NCBI GenBank assembly: GCA_040437565.1
Contig: JBDOQK010000094.1
Location: 1 to 38,854 of the forward strand
Length of the DNA stretch: 38,854 nucleotides
Direction of reading: 5' to 3'
Source of the DNA: Albugo candida
Taxonomy: Eukaryota > Oomycota > Peronosporomycetes > Albuginales
The notes below the pieces were generated by a model. It was given only the letters and a program-made list of their open reading frames with translations. It was not told where the DNA came from and ran no database searches. Positions 10,144 through 20,010 of the stretch are shown one piece after another. How positions within the stretch are numbered: the first letter of the stretch is position 1; the number at the start of each line of letters is the position of its first letter. The position numbers and the translations under genes were made by a program.

Positions 10144-11851
10144 TACAGATTCAATGCTGTTCAAGAATGACTACTGGATCCACTACATTACTGGTACGCC
10201 GTTCATTTGAATTCCTGAGCATCATTAAAGATTGCTTCACACAAATCAACTTGCTTTGGATCTTGCGCTTTCCATTAAAAAAAATCTGGCTCAGCGAATG
10301 GTTTGACGCTCAATGAGATAGCCCACTACTTGTCTACTTGGAAGTTCTCCAATAACCGACGCTCTACCTTCTTGAAAATGCATCTTTTTTGCAACTGACA
10401 GAGGTGGAGGGGGAACAACGGCTAGTCGCCGGGGCTTCTCGGCTTATTATTAAGAAAGGCTCGTCGGAGAACATATTGTGGAGCAACAAGACCATTCCTT
10501 CCCTTAATACAAACGGAATCAAGAAGAATGGTCACCTTTTTATGACGCACATACTATCGAAGTACGTTATCTGTTGCGTACAAGATTATCATTTCGCGAT
10601 CGTCAACACCTGAAGACGTTTCAACTTCAGTTTCAGTTTCATTCCACATTCAAACATCAACTTTTTTTGTCGGCGATTCGAATAGTCTGAAATCTCATCT
10701 CGTTCTGGGAAGAGTAAACATTTTTATGACAACTATTTTCAACTATCTTCACGGATCTGAATGTGCCCAAGCTATTGCCGGTGTCTCCGTACAAGACCTA
10801 TGTTTGGGTGTAAGTTTGAAAATATTGAAGCTCTTGTCTATCTACACAGCGCTTATGCTGCGGTGGTTCCAGGGGAGTGGAAACCTTTTTCGAGCAACTT
10901 CCAACGGGAAATTTTAAACAAAACACAATGCACATCTTTTGTGGTGATCTGAAGACATCCTTGTGTCCGAGTTCAAATTGCTCCTGTGGTGTATACAGAC
11001 ACGCGTCAAGTCGACTATCATTCTGAGAATGGCTTTCCAACCTGCGTGTTTTGGATGCTTGTCGTCAACATCATCCTGAAGCACGTGTCTTTAGGGGCTC
11101 TCAAGCACGAAAGCTCCGACTGGACTATATCCTTTTGTCGCAACCTCTTTTCCAGCCAATTTACAAGTATTCCAATTATGTCTATCTCCTCACCCGGGTA
11201 ATTATCCGGCGCATATTGCGAAATCCGCAAATCCAACTCAACTCTAAGGTCATGGTTACTGGAAATGTCCCAAATCATTATTCTACTTTCTAGTACTCAA
11301 ATAAGCGATTGAGGAAGAGGCGGATCGTATCTTGGAAATTACTGGGGACTTGAAAGAAACGGTTAAGGCGTTTATTACAGCAAGTGCAAAAATCATTTTT
11401 CGCCAGGAAGAAATGTAGTTCAGTCATGCTCAAGCTAAATTCGAGGAAGCTGTGGCAGCTTTTTCGCCAATTGAATTAAGATGAAGCAAAACAAACGTGA
11501 GAAGAAACTCTTCGCTCTTATCATCAAAGATTGAGGAGGTTCATGCAGGTATAGTCTAGACTCCATGTTCGACTATCAGATAAATAATAGGGAGCAACCA
11601 TCTCGCCACTTCTTTTGACTAGTGGACTCAATATGTCTCAGAGTACCTTTGAAATGACTCCTACTTGATCATGGCCAAGTGTAGAACAATCCTATTGATT
11701 TCACTCTTCGGATCTGCGTCCATGTGCGACAGAGAAAGAAACATCAATCAATCCATAAAGAGAAAATGATCCAAATCCTTTTTTTCTGCTCCAATAACAA
11801 AACTGGAGATAAAAGAAGCAATTACCCATATGTGGGGGCATTCAGCACCCG

Positions 11852-12403
11852 GAATGAACGGATTTCCGGCTGCGTTCTACCAAGTTGCTCCAGGCGTTTT
11901 TGGTGAATGCCTTCAAATTGGTTTTTACCATCAGCTTCGCCGAGGCTCGTTGCTGCGTTCTCAACGGATCTCAGCAATCACGTTGCTTCATAAAAAAGGA
12001 TCCCTTGATGATCCTGGCAACTATCGTCCTATCGCATTAATATGCGTGGATGTCAAAGTGCTTTCGAAGGTACTTGANNNNNNNNNNNNNNNNNNNNNNN
12101 NNNNNNNNNNNNNNNNNNNNNNNNNNNNNNNNNNNNNNNNNNNNNNNNNNNNNNNNNNNNNNNNNNNNNNNNNNNNNGAATGAACGGATTTCCGGCTGCG
12201 TTCTACCAAGTTGCTCCAGGCGTTTTTGGTGAATGCCTTCAAATTGGTTTTTACCATCAGCTTCGCCGAGGCTCGTTGCTGCGTTCTCAACGGATCTCAG
12301 CAATCACGTTGCTTCATAAAAAAGGATCCCTTGATGATCCTGGCAACTATCGTCCTATCGCATTAATATGCGTGGATGTCAAAGTGCTTTCGAAGGTACT
12401 TGA
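11852..12403 (+). repeat. 226-bp direct duplication around an N gap in the LINE
   Basis: Bases 11852-12077 and 12178-12403 carry the same sequence, part of the reverse transcriptase (starting MNGFPAAFYQVAPGVFG). They flank a run of exactly 100 N at 12078-12177. This is probably an unmerged contig overlap. Confidence 0.85.
12078..12177. other. assembly gap with duplicated flanks
   Basis: A run of exactly 100 N inside the LINE reverse transcriptase remnant. See the 226-bp flank duplication. Confidence 0.95.
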
Positions 12404-13203
12404 ATACCGGCTTCAGAAAGTGCTTTCGAAATTGATCAACGAGGACCAAAAAACAAGTATGCGACGACGTTCCATACATCATCACATTCGATACATGAGT
12501 GATCTCCAGGATCTGGTCCCTCAAGATGATGAAGGAGCCTACGCAACATTTCTCGATTTTGAAAAAGCGTACGGTCGAGTGGATTGGTTGCACATGCTTG
12601 TGGTTTTGTCCAAAAAGAATTGTGGAAATTCGTTCATAAAGTGGACAAAGTGGTGTACACCCACACGAATTTTTCGTTATTGCTAAATGGAGCGCGTCAC
12701 AAAAACTCAATCCGTCGAGGAGAGTGAAACAAGGTGACCCACTCTCCGCACTGCTCTTTCTCCTGACAATTAAGCCCTTGGAAATTTATGGCGGAGGAAT
12801 GAAGGAATGTGCATCACGCTAATACATACAGGAACGAGTTTTTTGCGGACGATTCGACATTACTATCGTCCTCGCCAGTGGCGTGGAGGCGCAGTTGAGA
12901 TCGTCCAGGAATATTGCGATGGTTTCGTTACCAAGCTCAACTTGTCCAAGTCAGCTTTGCTTCCACTTGATCAAAATCAAGTACGTCAACCATTTGCAAA
13001 GTAGAAGTACTCACAGCAAACGAGTCGTTTGAATACTTAAGAATTCCATTCAGTCAATTACCCGTTGTTGATTTGATGATTAATTTTAGAAGATAATTTT
13101 ATGGGGGATCCTGCGGTGGTTCCGTCGAGCCAGAACAGTTCACGGAGGATTACTGGTGGCACAAACTGGGAGTTATCACGTTTATTGCATTTTACACCTC
13201 AGT

Positions 13204-13410
13204 TGAAGGTGTCTGTATTACTAGAATTAGACTAACTGACTTCTCTAGTTGCCTAGGCTATCTTGAATAACATCCATACATATAAAAATCGTTTCGTGAA
13301 ATACCTGTGAGAGATGATAATATGTCTCCTCGTTGATAATCTCGTATCGTAGTAGCCTCAGCACCCTTAATACGAGACTGTGTCCAGCTTGTAAATGCTG
13401 TAAAGTTGTC
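13204..13410 (+). repeat. LTR-like repeat, copy 3, solo insertion in the LINE
   Basis: This is the most complete copy of the family. It runs from TTGAAGGTGTCTGTATTACT through GCCTAGGCTATCTTGAATAAC, AATCGTTTCGTGAAA, ACCTGTGAGAGATGATAA and ACGAGACTGTGTCCAGC. CATTTTACACCTCA occurs on both sides (13188-13201 and 13410-13423). That suggests a target duplication, though 14 bases is long for an LTR element. Part of it may instead be the terminal inverted ends (TTGAAGGTGT versus ACACCTCAATTCAACA). No coding content. Confidence 0.6.
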
Positions 13411-14818
13411 ATTTTACACCTCAATTCAACATTTTCTTCGACGCCGACAGTGGATGCTCAATAGATTTGCTTTGAGTCGGCAGTATGAGCGAGATTCAAC
13501 ACACATTCAACTGATCAAGTCGTTATTCTTGTACCTACCTCATTCAGACGGTGGATATCAGGTTCCTTATATCAAAACAAAACTGAAGAAACAACGCTTC
13601 AAGTTTTTGCAACAGTTAATACTGGATACAGTGATTCTTTACCCAGCAACTGGACATTTCCTGGAATAGCGATAACACGATGCATTCTGCCCTAATTTGG
13701 GCCTTATAGATCACTCGATATCCTCACGAGATCACCACGTCGGCATGAGTGCATTGGGTTGTTGTTCTGTTCCAACAGGAAACAGGGCTGCCTATCCGGT
13801 TCAATTTGGCATTCCACTCTCGGAAAAGAAGTTTTTCTTTCCGGTGATTCCTCGTTATAAACTTTATGGATTTGTTAGGAGGGCACTGCCACCTGATAAA
13901 GCGCATTCAATGTTGCTTCAAAGCATTGTAATTATGCCGCAATGCATCCATAGCAAACCCAAGACTGCATAGCAATCAAGCCTATCAACATCGCAATGAG
14001 TTGTGCAACTTATTTCTCAGTTTCTTCTCAGCATATGATTCATTCAAGTCATTTAAACGTGTTCGCAGAAGCTTGCTATCAATCTCTTTGGATATCTAGC
14101 TCCGACTCTCATTTTGTATCTTACTAGCTCGATAACGGTTTTGCTTTCTACAGCACTCACATCCAGAAATCATTCTGTGAACTCAGAAGCATTGTGGGGA
14201 TGTAGAAAGTTACCAGCATTTGTTTATAGACTGCAACAGGAAAAGGCAATTTGGGAAGTATTCTTTCCATCTTGGATAAGCTTCTTTACTGTCCAACCAC
14301 GATGGTCACACATCGCGTGCGCATGGATTCCTGCACTTAGTTATGTGTGGAAACCCTTTCAGCTAGTGCAAGAGGATCTTTGGAAAACATTAGTTGCGGT
14401 TGCAATTCATTTTATTTGGACGGATCTGAACGCACACTTTTCAACCAAGGCACTTTAACACCTACTTCTACTACTGTTTTGGTGATTTATAGCACCCTGA
14501 CTGCCCCTTTCCGATATTTAAAATCGACAGTGCTGTGGTATAGTGCATCTCGAGCAATTGAGATAATATTAAAGTCCTATCAACATACTGGTTTAGCACG
14601 GAGCTATTTCTCTGCTCGGCCCAGTCTACTTCAGGTGACACGACGTCAAAGATTCTTAGTCGGTGATGATTAGCGTTTCTACTTATTATTACTGGTGAAG
14701 TGGGGATGAGGTCAAGTCTTCATATTCCCGCACGCTGAACTTCGATGTAGACTTTTCTAGCCCAACCTCGCTTGTATTTTTGTATGTATTTTAGTTTAGG
14801 CATCAGAGAACTCATACA

Positions 14819-14947
14819 CGTCTAATTCTAGCAATATAGACACCTTGAACTAAATCCACGGCACTACAAGTACAAGGCTATCGACGAGAAGACATAGTAT
14901 CATCTCTCACAGGTGTTTCCACAAAAGGTTTTTTGTATGTGTATTAC
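14819..14947 (-). repeat. LTR-like repeat, copy 4 (composite, runs into a gap)
   Basis: On the minus strand the 3' half of the repeat (ACCTGTGAGAGATGATACTATG) is followed directly by its start (TTCAAGGTGTCTATATTGCTAGAATTAGAC). Two copies may therefore abut head to tail here. The right side continues toward the N gap at 14948. Confidence 0.5.
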
Positions 14948-15047
14948 NNNNNNNNNNNNNNNNNNNNNNNNNNNNNNNNNNNNNNNNNNNNNNNNNNNNN
15001 NNNNNNNNNNNNNNNNNNNNNNNNNNNNNNNNNNNNNNNNNNNNNNN
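14948..15047. other. assembly gap
   Basis: A run of exactly 100 N. No duplicated flank is seen. It separates the mobile-element region from the host gene island. Confidence 0.95.
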
Positions 15048-15074
15048 CCCATTCAATGCACTCATATGTATTAA

Positions 15075-16188
15075 GCACATGCAAACTGGTTTTTCTTTAT
15101 ACCACTTTATTCTCTCAACCACAAGTGCAAGGAGACGAAATTCACAAGATATGAAGACAGTGAGCGGAAAGCAGCATATTACAATTATATAAGCTTCCTT
15201 GGAGCAATCGATCATGTTGGATTCGGAGCTTTTGACAAAGAAACGTTTTACCAACTTCATCTACAATGCTTTCACTTCCATCCTTGGTGCGCTGAACGCA
15301 CTCTAAAGGAAATGAGCTTACGAGCAACGAGACACAGCGCATTCCTATCGTGCTCGTTAATAGTTNNNNNNNNNNNNNNNNNNNNNNNNNNNNNNNNNNN
15401 NNNNNNNNNNNNNNNNNNNNNNNNNNNNNNNNNNNNNNNNNNNNNNNNNNNNNNNNNNNNNNNNNGTCATTATGTCGTATTCGTTTATGATGACTTGAGC
15501 GATTTCAGCATACTGAAAGATTTCATTCATCGAGTCGATCTCAGTCTTCAGCAAGTACATGCTTCCAACAGATTGGCGGACTGCAAGCTGTCAGGTCAAA
15601 ATCGCTTAGACGACAGCTTCCATGTGGCAAAGCTGCTTTTTATCGCCAATAGATTGGACGCGCACTCAATTCCCAGTAATCTGCACCAATTTGACCAATT
15701 ACGATGTATTGCTGTACACGGCAATTCTCTCAGCGAAAATGATCAGCACCCATCTACTCCTCAATCAAGTGTACTTTTCCTTCCAGAACTGCAGAGTTCT
15801 AGCAATTCAGAAGTTGGTCGCTTTCGTTTGGATCCTTTGTGCGAATTTGAACGTGAGAACATACGCCTTTGATCCTTCCCTATAATATGTGATTGATATC
15901 GTTGATGTAGGAAAGGCTGCTCATCTACGTCAATTTGTACAATCTCTGCCTATCAATTCAGTTGTCAACCAATCCAACTCTATATCAGACACAAAGACTG
16001 AAGATAGTAGTACAGATATAAAGCATCAAGGCCGTCGACGTGTTGTCAAGCAGACAGATAATGAGTTTATGGCACAGACAATGTCTCTGAAGGAATGGCT
16101 CAAAGTCGCTTGTCGCGTGTATGAGTGTGTTCGATCGTCCAAAGATTGGCGGCCGTCAGAGAAAAAACCCAAAAAAGTCAATGGATAA
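15075..16188 (+). CDS. unrecognised spliced gene, incomplete because of a gap
   Basis: I do not recognise this protein. Before the gap one frame stays open for 97 codons (15075-15365) and includes RYEDSERKAAYYNYISFLG and HVGFGAFDKETFYQL. After the gap a long open stretch (15466-15852, IHRVDLSLQQVHASNRLADC) joins 15911-16188 through a 58-base GT-AG intron (15853-15910) that keeps the frame. The last exon is serine, threonine and lysine rich and ends VRSSKDWRPSEKKPKKVNG, then TAA. The start is not visible, and further introns may lie before or around the gap. A strongly basic C-terminus and no membrane segment can be seen. It converges with HSP90, whose stop is about 105 bases away. The intron makes a real gene likely; the function is unknown. 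Confidence 0.5.
15366..15465. other. assembly gap inside a gene
   Basis: A run of exactly 100 N within the unrecognised spliced gene. No duplicated flank is seen. Confidence 0.95.
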
Positions 16189-16293
16189 TCGATAGAAAAT
16201 AACAAGTGCATTGAATGCGTACGAAAGGCTACAATAAACTGTGTTTCCAATGGAAGTATATAACTATCTATAACCATAGTTATACACTACTGT

Positions 16294-18417
16294 CTAATCC
16301 ACTTCTTCCATTGTGCTCTCCTCAACACCTTCTCCTTCAAGAGGGGGAAGATCCTCCATCCCAGCGTCAGCGACATCATCGTCGTCGTCAATGCTCAAAC
16401 CGAGTTTGATGAGTCGGTGAATACGGTTAGCAAAGGTAGTTGGCTCATCGAGACTGAATCCGGATGTAAGAAGAGCTGTTTCGTACATAAGCCAAATCAA
16501 ATCCTTGACAGTTTTGTCGCTTCTGTCTGCTTCGGCCTTTACTCGGAGAGCCATCACAATCTTGTTCATCGGATTGATTTCCATAGTCTTCTTAGATCCC
16601 ATGTAAGCTGCAGTGCTGCTGTCACGAAGAGCTTGTGCTTTCATGATACGTTCCATGTTTGCTGACCAGCCATACTCACCGGTGACCAGAACGCAAGGAG
16701 ATTCGACAATTCGGTTCGAGATTTCTACTTTCTCCACTTTGTCGTCCAAAACCTCCTTGATCAATGTGCATAAACCAGTAGTGGCGGCCTTGGCTTCCTC
16801 GAATGCCTTCTTTTCATCTTCAGTTTCTTCCATTTTCAATCCCTCTTTAGTCGCTGAAATTAACTTTTTACCTTCATATTCTTTCAGTTGTTGAACGGCA
16901 TACTCATCGATTGCCTCAACCATGTAGATGACTTCATATCCTTTTTTCTTCAGTTTTTCCAAAAATGGAGAGTTTTCTACTGCTTTCTTACTTTCTCCAG
17001 TCACGTAGTAGATTCCAGGTTGGTTTTCTTGCATGCGGCTGATATAGTCGTCAAGAGAGGTCATTTCTTCGCCAGACTTGGTAGAATGGTATCGGAGCAA
17101 TTTCGCAATCTTGCTACGGTTGGTCGAGTCTTCATGGATTCCCAGCTTGAGGTTCTTGCTGAAAGCTTCGTAGAACTTGTTGTACTTTTCAGAATCTTCA
17201 GCGAGCTCTGCAAACATTTCCAGACATTTCTTGATGAGGTTCTTCTTGATCACACGGAGGATCTTGTTCTGTTGCAATGTTTCACGGGAAATGTTTAACG
17301 GAAGATCTTCCGAGTCGACGATACCTTTGACAAACGACAAATATTCAGGCATCAACTCTTCGCAGTTGTCCATGATGAACACACGACGAACATACAGTTT
17401 GATGTTGTTCATCTTCTTCTTTGCACCACCTTCAAACATATCGAATGGTGCTCGCTTGGGGGTGAACAAACAAGCTTTGAACTCTAGTTGGCCTTCAACG
17501 GAAAAGTGTTTGACCGCAGCATGTTCTTCCCAGTCATTGGTCAACGATTTGTAAAAAGACGCATACTCTTCGTGAGTGACATCTTCTGATTTACGCATCC
17601 AAATAGGTTTCTGGCTGTTCAGATGACTCCAATCATGAGTAACTTCCTTGATTTTCTTGGTCTTCTTCTTCTTCTCCCCTTCTTCTTCTTCAGTCACTTC
17701 CTCCACAGTTGGTTTGTCATCGTCACCCTCCTTCTCATCTTCATCTTCTTCATCATCGGTGACTTCTTTCTCTTCCGTCTTCTCAACGTACAACTTGATA
17801 GGGAAACCAATAAATTCAGAATGTTTCTTCACAAGGTCCTTCAATTTTCTCTCTTCTAGGTATTCCAACATGTCGTCTTTCAGTTTGAGTACGATTCTGG
17901 TACCTCTAAGAAGTGGTTCGGAAGACGTATCTTGCGTCACAGTGAAAGAACCACCAGCAGCAGATTCCCACACATATTGTTCATCATCGTTGTGTTTCGA
18001 GTAAACCACGACTTTCTCCGCCACAAGGTAGGCAGAGTAAAAACCAACACCGAATTGACCAATCATACTGATGTCAGCACCCGCTTGTAATGCTTCCATA
18101 AACGCCTTTGTTCCCGATTTCGCGATCGTACCAAGGTTGTTGATCAAGTCTGCTTTGGTCATACCGATACCCGAGTCTTCGATCGTGAGCGTTTTGTTAT
18201 TCTTGTCTGGAACGATACGAATTTCCAAATTTTTGTCAGAGTCCAAGACAGACGCATCGGTCAATGACTGATAACGAATCTTGTCGAGAGCATCAGACGC
18301 ATTGGAGATCAATTCACGAAGAAAGACGTCTTTGTTGGAGTAGAACGTGTTGATGATCAAACTCAGTAGCTGGTTGATGTCGGTAGAGAAGGCGAATGTT
18401 TCTTTCTCGGCACTCAT
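16294..18417 (-). CDS. HSP90: cytosolic heat shock protein HSP90
   Basis: A 707-residue ATP-dependent chaperone of the cytosol, uninterrupted. The N-terminal GHKL ATPase domain begins [20 protein letters not shown]. It carries the conserved [38 protein letters not shown] and [14 protein letters not shown] motifs. An acidic and lysine-rich charged linker follows at about residues 215-260. The middle domain includes [20 protein letters not shown] and [14 protein letters not shown], and a dimerisation domain closes the chain. It ends MEEVD, the docking peptide for TPR co-chaperones, which marks the cytosolic rather than the ER or mitochondrial form. The start is placed at [10 protein letters not shown]. 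Thirteen more in-frame codons upstream begin with a further Met but are not conserved in the family. Heat shock elements and an initiator-like site lie upstream. Length and motifs are complete, so the gene is probably functional. Confidence 0.98.
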   Translation of the reverse strand: MSAEKETFAFSTDINQLLSLIINTFYSNKDVFLRELISNASDALDKIRYQSLTDASVLDSDKNLEIRIVPDKNNKTLTIEDSGIGMTKADLINNLGTIAKSGTKAFMEALQAGADISMIGQFGVGFYSAYLVAEKVVVYSKHNDDEQYVWESAAGGSFTVTQDTSSEPLLRGTRIVLKLKDDMLEYLEERKLKDLVKKHSEFIGFPIKLYVEKTEEKEVTDDEEDEDEKEGDDDKPTVEEVTEEEEGEKKKKTKKIKEVTHDWSHLNSQKPIWMRKSEDVTHEEYASFYKSLTNDWEEHAAVKHFSVEGQLEFKACLFTPKRAPFDMFEGGAKKKMNNIKLYVRRVFIMDNCEELMPEYLSFVKGIVDSEDLPLNISRETLQQNKILRVIKKNLIKKCLEMFAELAEDSEKYNKFYEAFSKNLKLGIHEDSTNRSKIAKLLRYHSTKSGEEMTSLDDYISRMQENQPGIYYVTGESKKAVENSPFLEKLKKKGYEVIYMVEAIDEYAVQQLKEYEGKKLISATKEGLKMEETEDEKKAFEEAKAATTGLCTLIKEVLDDKVEKVEISNRIVESPCVLVTGEYGWSANMERIMKAQALRDSSTAAYMGSKKTMEINPMNKIVMALRVKAEADRSDKTVKDLIWLMYETALLTSGFSLDEPTTFANRIHRLIKLGLSIDDDDDVADAGMEDLPPLEGEGVEESTMEEVD

Positions 18418-18470
18418 TTTGAGACTTTTGTTGTTGATATGTTGATGTTGAAGCAAATCAAATACTGGTG

Positions 18471-18478
18471 AAAGTGAA
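18471..18478 (-). promoter_or_regulatory. initiator-like site of HSP90
   Basis: The minus strand reads TTCACTTT. This fits the oomycete initiator consensus YTCANTYY and lies 54 bases before the HSP90 start codon. A CCAAT sits just upstream (minus strand, near 18481-18486), and a T-rich ATTTGATTTG follows. The consensus is recalled from published oomycete promoter work. The match is short and could be chance. Confidence 0.4.
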
Positions 18479-18649
18479 ATCCATTGGATGTCAGAGTCAC
18501 TCGATAAAGATACCAGATCTTAATTAACCATTTAGCTAACATGCTATTTCACGATAGTCTACGGAAGGAAAGGATGGGCGACATGCTATTTTGTACCAAT
18601 CTATAAGGGATTAGTCACTAATATCAAGGCACGTCAGTCTCTAAATCTA

Positions 18650-18662
18650 GAAAGTTCTAGAA
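18650..18662 (-). promoter_or_regulatory. heat shock element (perfect trimer)
   Basis: GAAAGTTCTAGAA consists of three alternating GAA/TTC units at exact 5-base spacing, the canonical binding site of a heat shock factor trimer. It lies about 235 bases upstream of the HSP90 start codon, the expected position for a heat-induced HSP90 gene. Confidence 0.75.
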
Positions 18663-18715
18663 CTACAAATTACTTTAAGGAAATTTTTGTACACAACTTA
18701 CTCACTAGGTTCGCT

Positions 18716-18733
18716 TTCTAGACCCTTCAAGAA
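18716..18733 (-). promoter_or_regulatory. second heat shock element (four units, one imperfect)
   Basis: TTCTAGACCCTTCAAGAA gives TTC, GAc, TTC and GAA at 5-base steps, with one mismatch. It is 53 bases beyond the first element, so two factor trimers could bind cooperatively. It lies about 300 bases before the HSP90 start. Confidence 0.6.
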
Positions 18734-19136
18734 AATTGCAGAATTGATGGCAAAAGCATGACAGAATGACAGATCATGTTATGACTAATGTTATAGAACA
18801 GTGTTATCTCTGCATAATCAATCATTTGATCGCATCGACAAATAGCGAGGTGTGCCGTTGTCTCCATTTGAAGTCGAATTGCATGAGTTACAAAGCATGC
18901 AGAAAACGCTATACGTGTAGCAGTTGTAAGACCAAGTAATTCCATTTATAAATCTGGCGTTTGACTTTTTTTCGATTCCAACGCGACACATGCAACTTAT
19001 CTTTCACAATGTATTAATCCCTTACCCTCGCTTTATGCGCTCAGACGATAATACTTTGCAATTCCATTAGGCACAGTGATAGCATAGGAATCAAAGCACA
19101 GATACAAAGCACAGATTGCAATAATGTAAACGACAC

Positions 19137-19586
19137 ATCTCCTCAAAATGACGACATAGTGCCACAAGGTCCCAATGCTGACCAGCTCGAGTTTTGAATG
19201 ACCATTTCACCTTTTACAATTCTCAGCTCAGACGTTAAGGAATCAGGTGACTGGCAATACGTCCAACGAATTCGCATCAAAGGCGAAAGATGCGTTCCGA
19301 AAACGATCCATNNNNNNNNNNNNNNNNNNNNNNNNNNNNNNNNNNNNNNNNNNNNNNNNNNNNNNNNNNNNNNNNNNNNNNNNNNNNNNNNNNNNNNNNN
19401 NNNNNNNNNNNATCTCCTCAAAATGACGACATAGTGCCACAAGGTCCCAATGCTGACCAGCTCGAGTTTTGAATGACCATTTCACCTTTTACAATTCTCA
19501 GCTCAGACGTTAAGGAATCAGGTGACTGGCAATACGTCCAACGAATTCGCATCAAAGGCGAAAGATGCGTTCCGAAAACGATCCAT
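19137..19586. repeat. 175-bp direct duplication around an N gap
   Basis: Bases 19137-19311 and 19412-19586 carry the same sequence and flank the 100-N run 19312-19411. This is probably an unmerged contig overlap. Confidence 0.85.
19312..19411. other. assembly gap with duplicated flanks
   Basis: A run of exactly 100 N. See the 175-bp flank duplication. Confidence 0.95.
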
Positions 19587-19833
19587 CTTACAATCCACAA
19601 CAAAACGTGACGATGAGAGTGACATGCAAGTGTCTATAGATTTGCCTTATTTGAGCAAACCTTAATACTATCTGTAGCCATGAAAACCCATTGTATGGCT
19701 ATGCAGAAAAGCATTTTGTTTTACGAGACACACGCCCTTCATCTTTCATCTGCTTTAAAGTCCGTCGCACTCCTCTTCGCCTCGAGAAACGACTCTGTTG
19801 GGAGAAAGGAATGCTTCAGACTCCTCTTTTGGA

Positions 19834-19933
19834 NNNNNNNNNNNNNNNNNNNNNNNNNNNNNNNNNNNNNNNNNNNNNNNNNNNNNNNNNNNNNNNNNNN
19901 NNNNNNNNNNNNNNNNNNNNNNNNNNNNNNNNN
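19834..19933. other. assembly gap
   Basis: A run of exactly 100 N, ending 77 bases before the V-ATPase subunit D start codon. Part of that promoter may be missing. No duplicated flank is seen. Confidence 0.95.
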
Positions 19934-20010
19934 ACATCACATATATGCCCACCTCCAGGTGCTGTTTTTGACCAAATCGAAATTGTCAATTAAAGGAAGA
20001 TCGTCTCAAA

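Larger units (their letters stand above)
10389..14680 (+). mobile_element. non-LTR retrotransposon (LINE), decayed
   Basis: Plus-strand pieces follow LINE order. An AP-endonuclease-like start lies at 10389-10613 (SLNTNGIKKNGHLFMTHIL). Endonuclease middle and end parts lie at about 10760-11230 (VVPGEWKPF, ACRQHHPEARVF, RLDYILLS). A linker lies at about 11300-11500. Reverse transcriptase lies at about 11830-12990 (LLHKKGSLDDPGNYRPIAL, FLDFEKAYGRVDW). The catalytic FADD is at 12842-12853, in a different frame from the preceding RT piece. The C-terminal region is at 13406-14671 (WGCRKLPAFVYRL, YVWKPFQLV, HFIWTDLNAHF). There are many frame changes and stops. An LTR-like repeat is inserted at about 13204-13410. 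The RT piece is duplicated across an N gap. The clade is unassigned and the 5' and 3' ends are uncertain. Confidence 0.8.
18734..19833. other. unassigned interval with coding-like fragments and two gaps
   Basis: The first 400 bases are HSP90 upstream sequence with no gene seen. From about 19198 short plus-strand frames look coding-like (KESGDWQYVQRIRIKGERC; later NPLYGYAEKHFVLRDTRP at about 19683-19833). A GTGACG...CTGTAG stretch (about 19607-19678) could be an intron between them. I recognise no family, and both gaps prevent a model. These pieces could be exons of an unknown plus-strand gene upstream of the V-ATPase gene. Confidence 0.3.

Noticed and set aside
17623-18004. Long hydrophobic or serine-rich frames on the plus strand over HSP90
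   Set aside because: They are antisense shadows of the charged linker of HSP90.
18727-18945. A 72-codon minus-strand open frame upstream of HSP90
   Set aside because: No motif, overlaps the heat shock element region, and codon pattern is not convincing.
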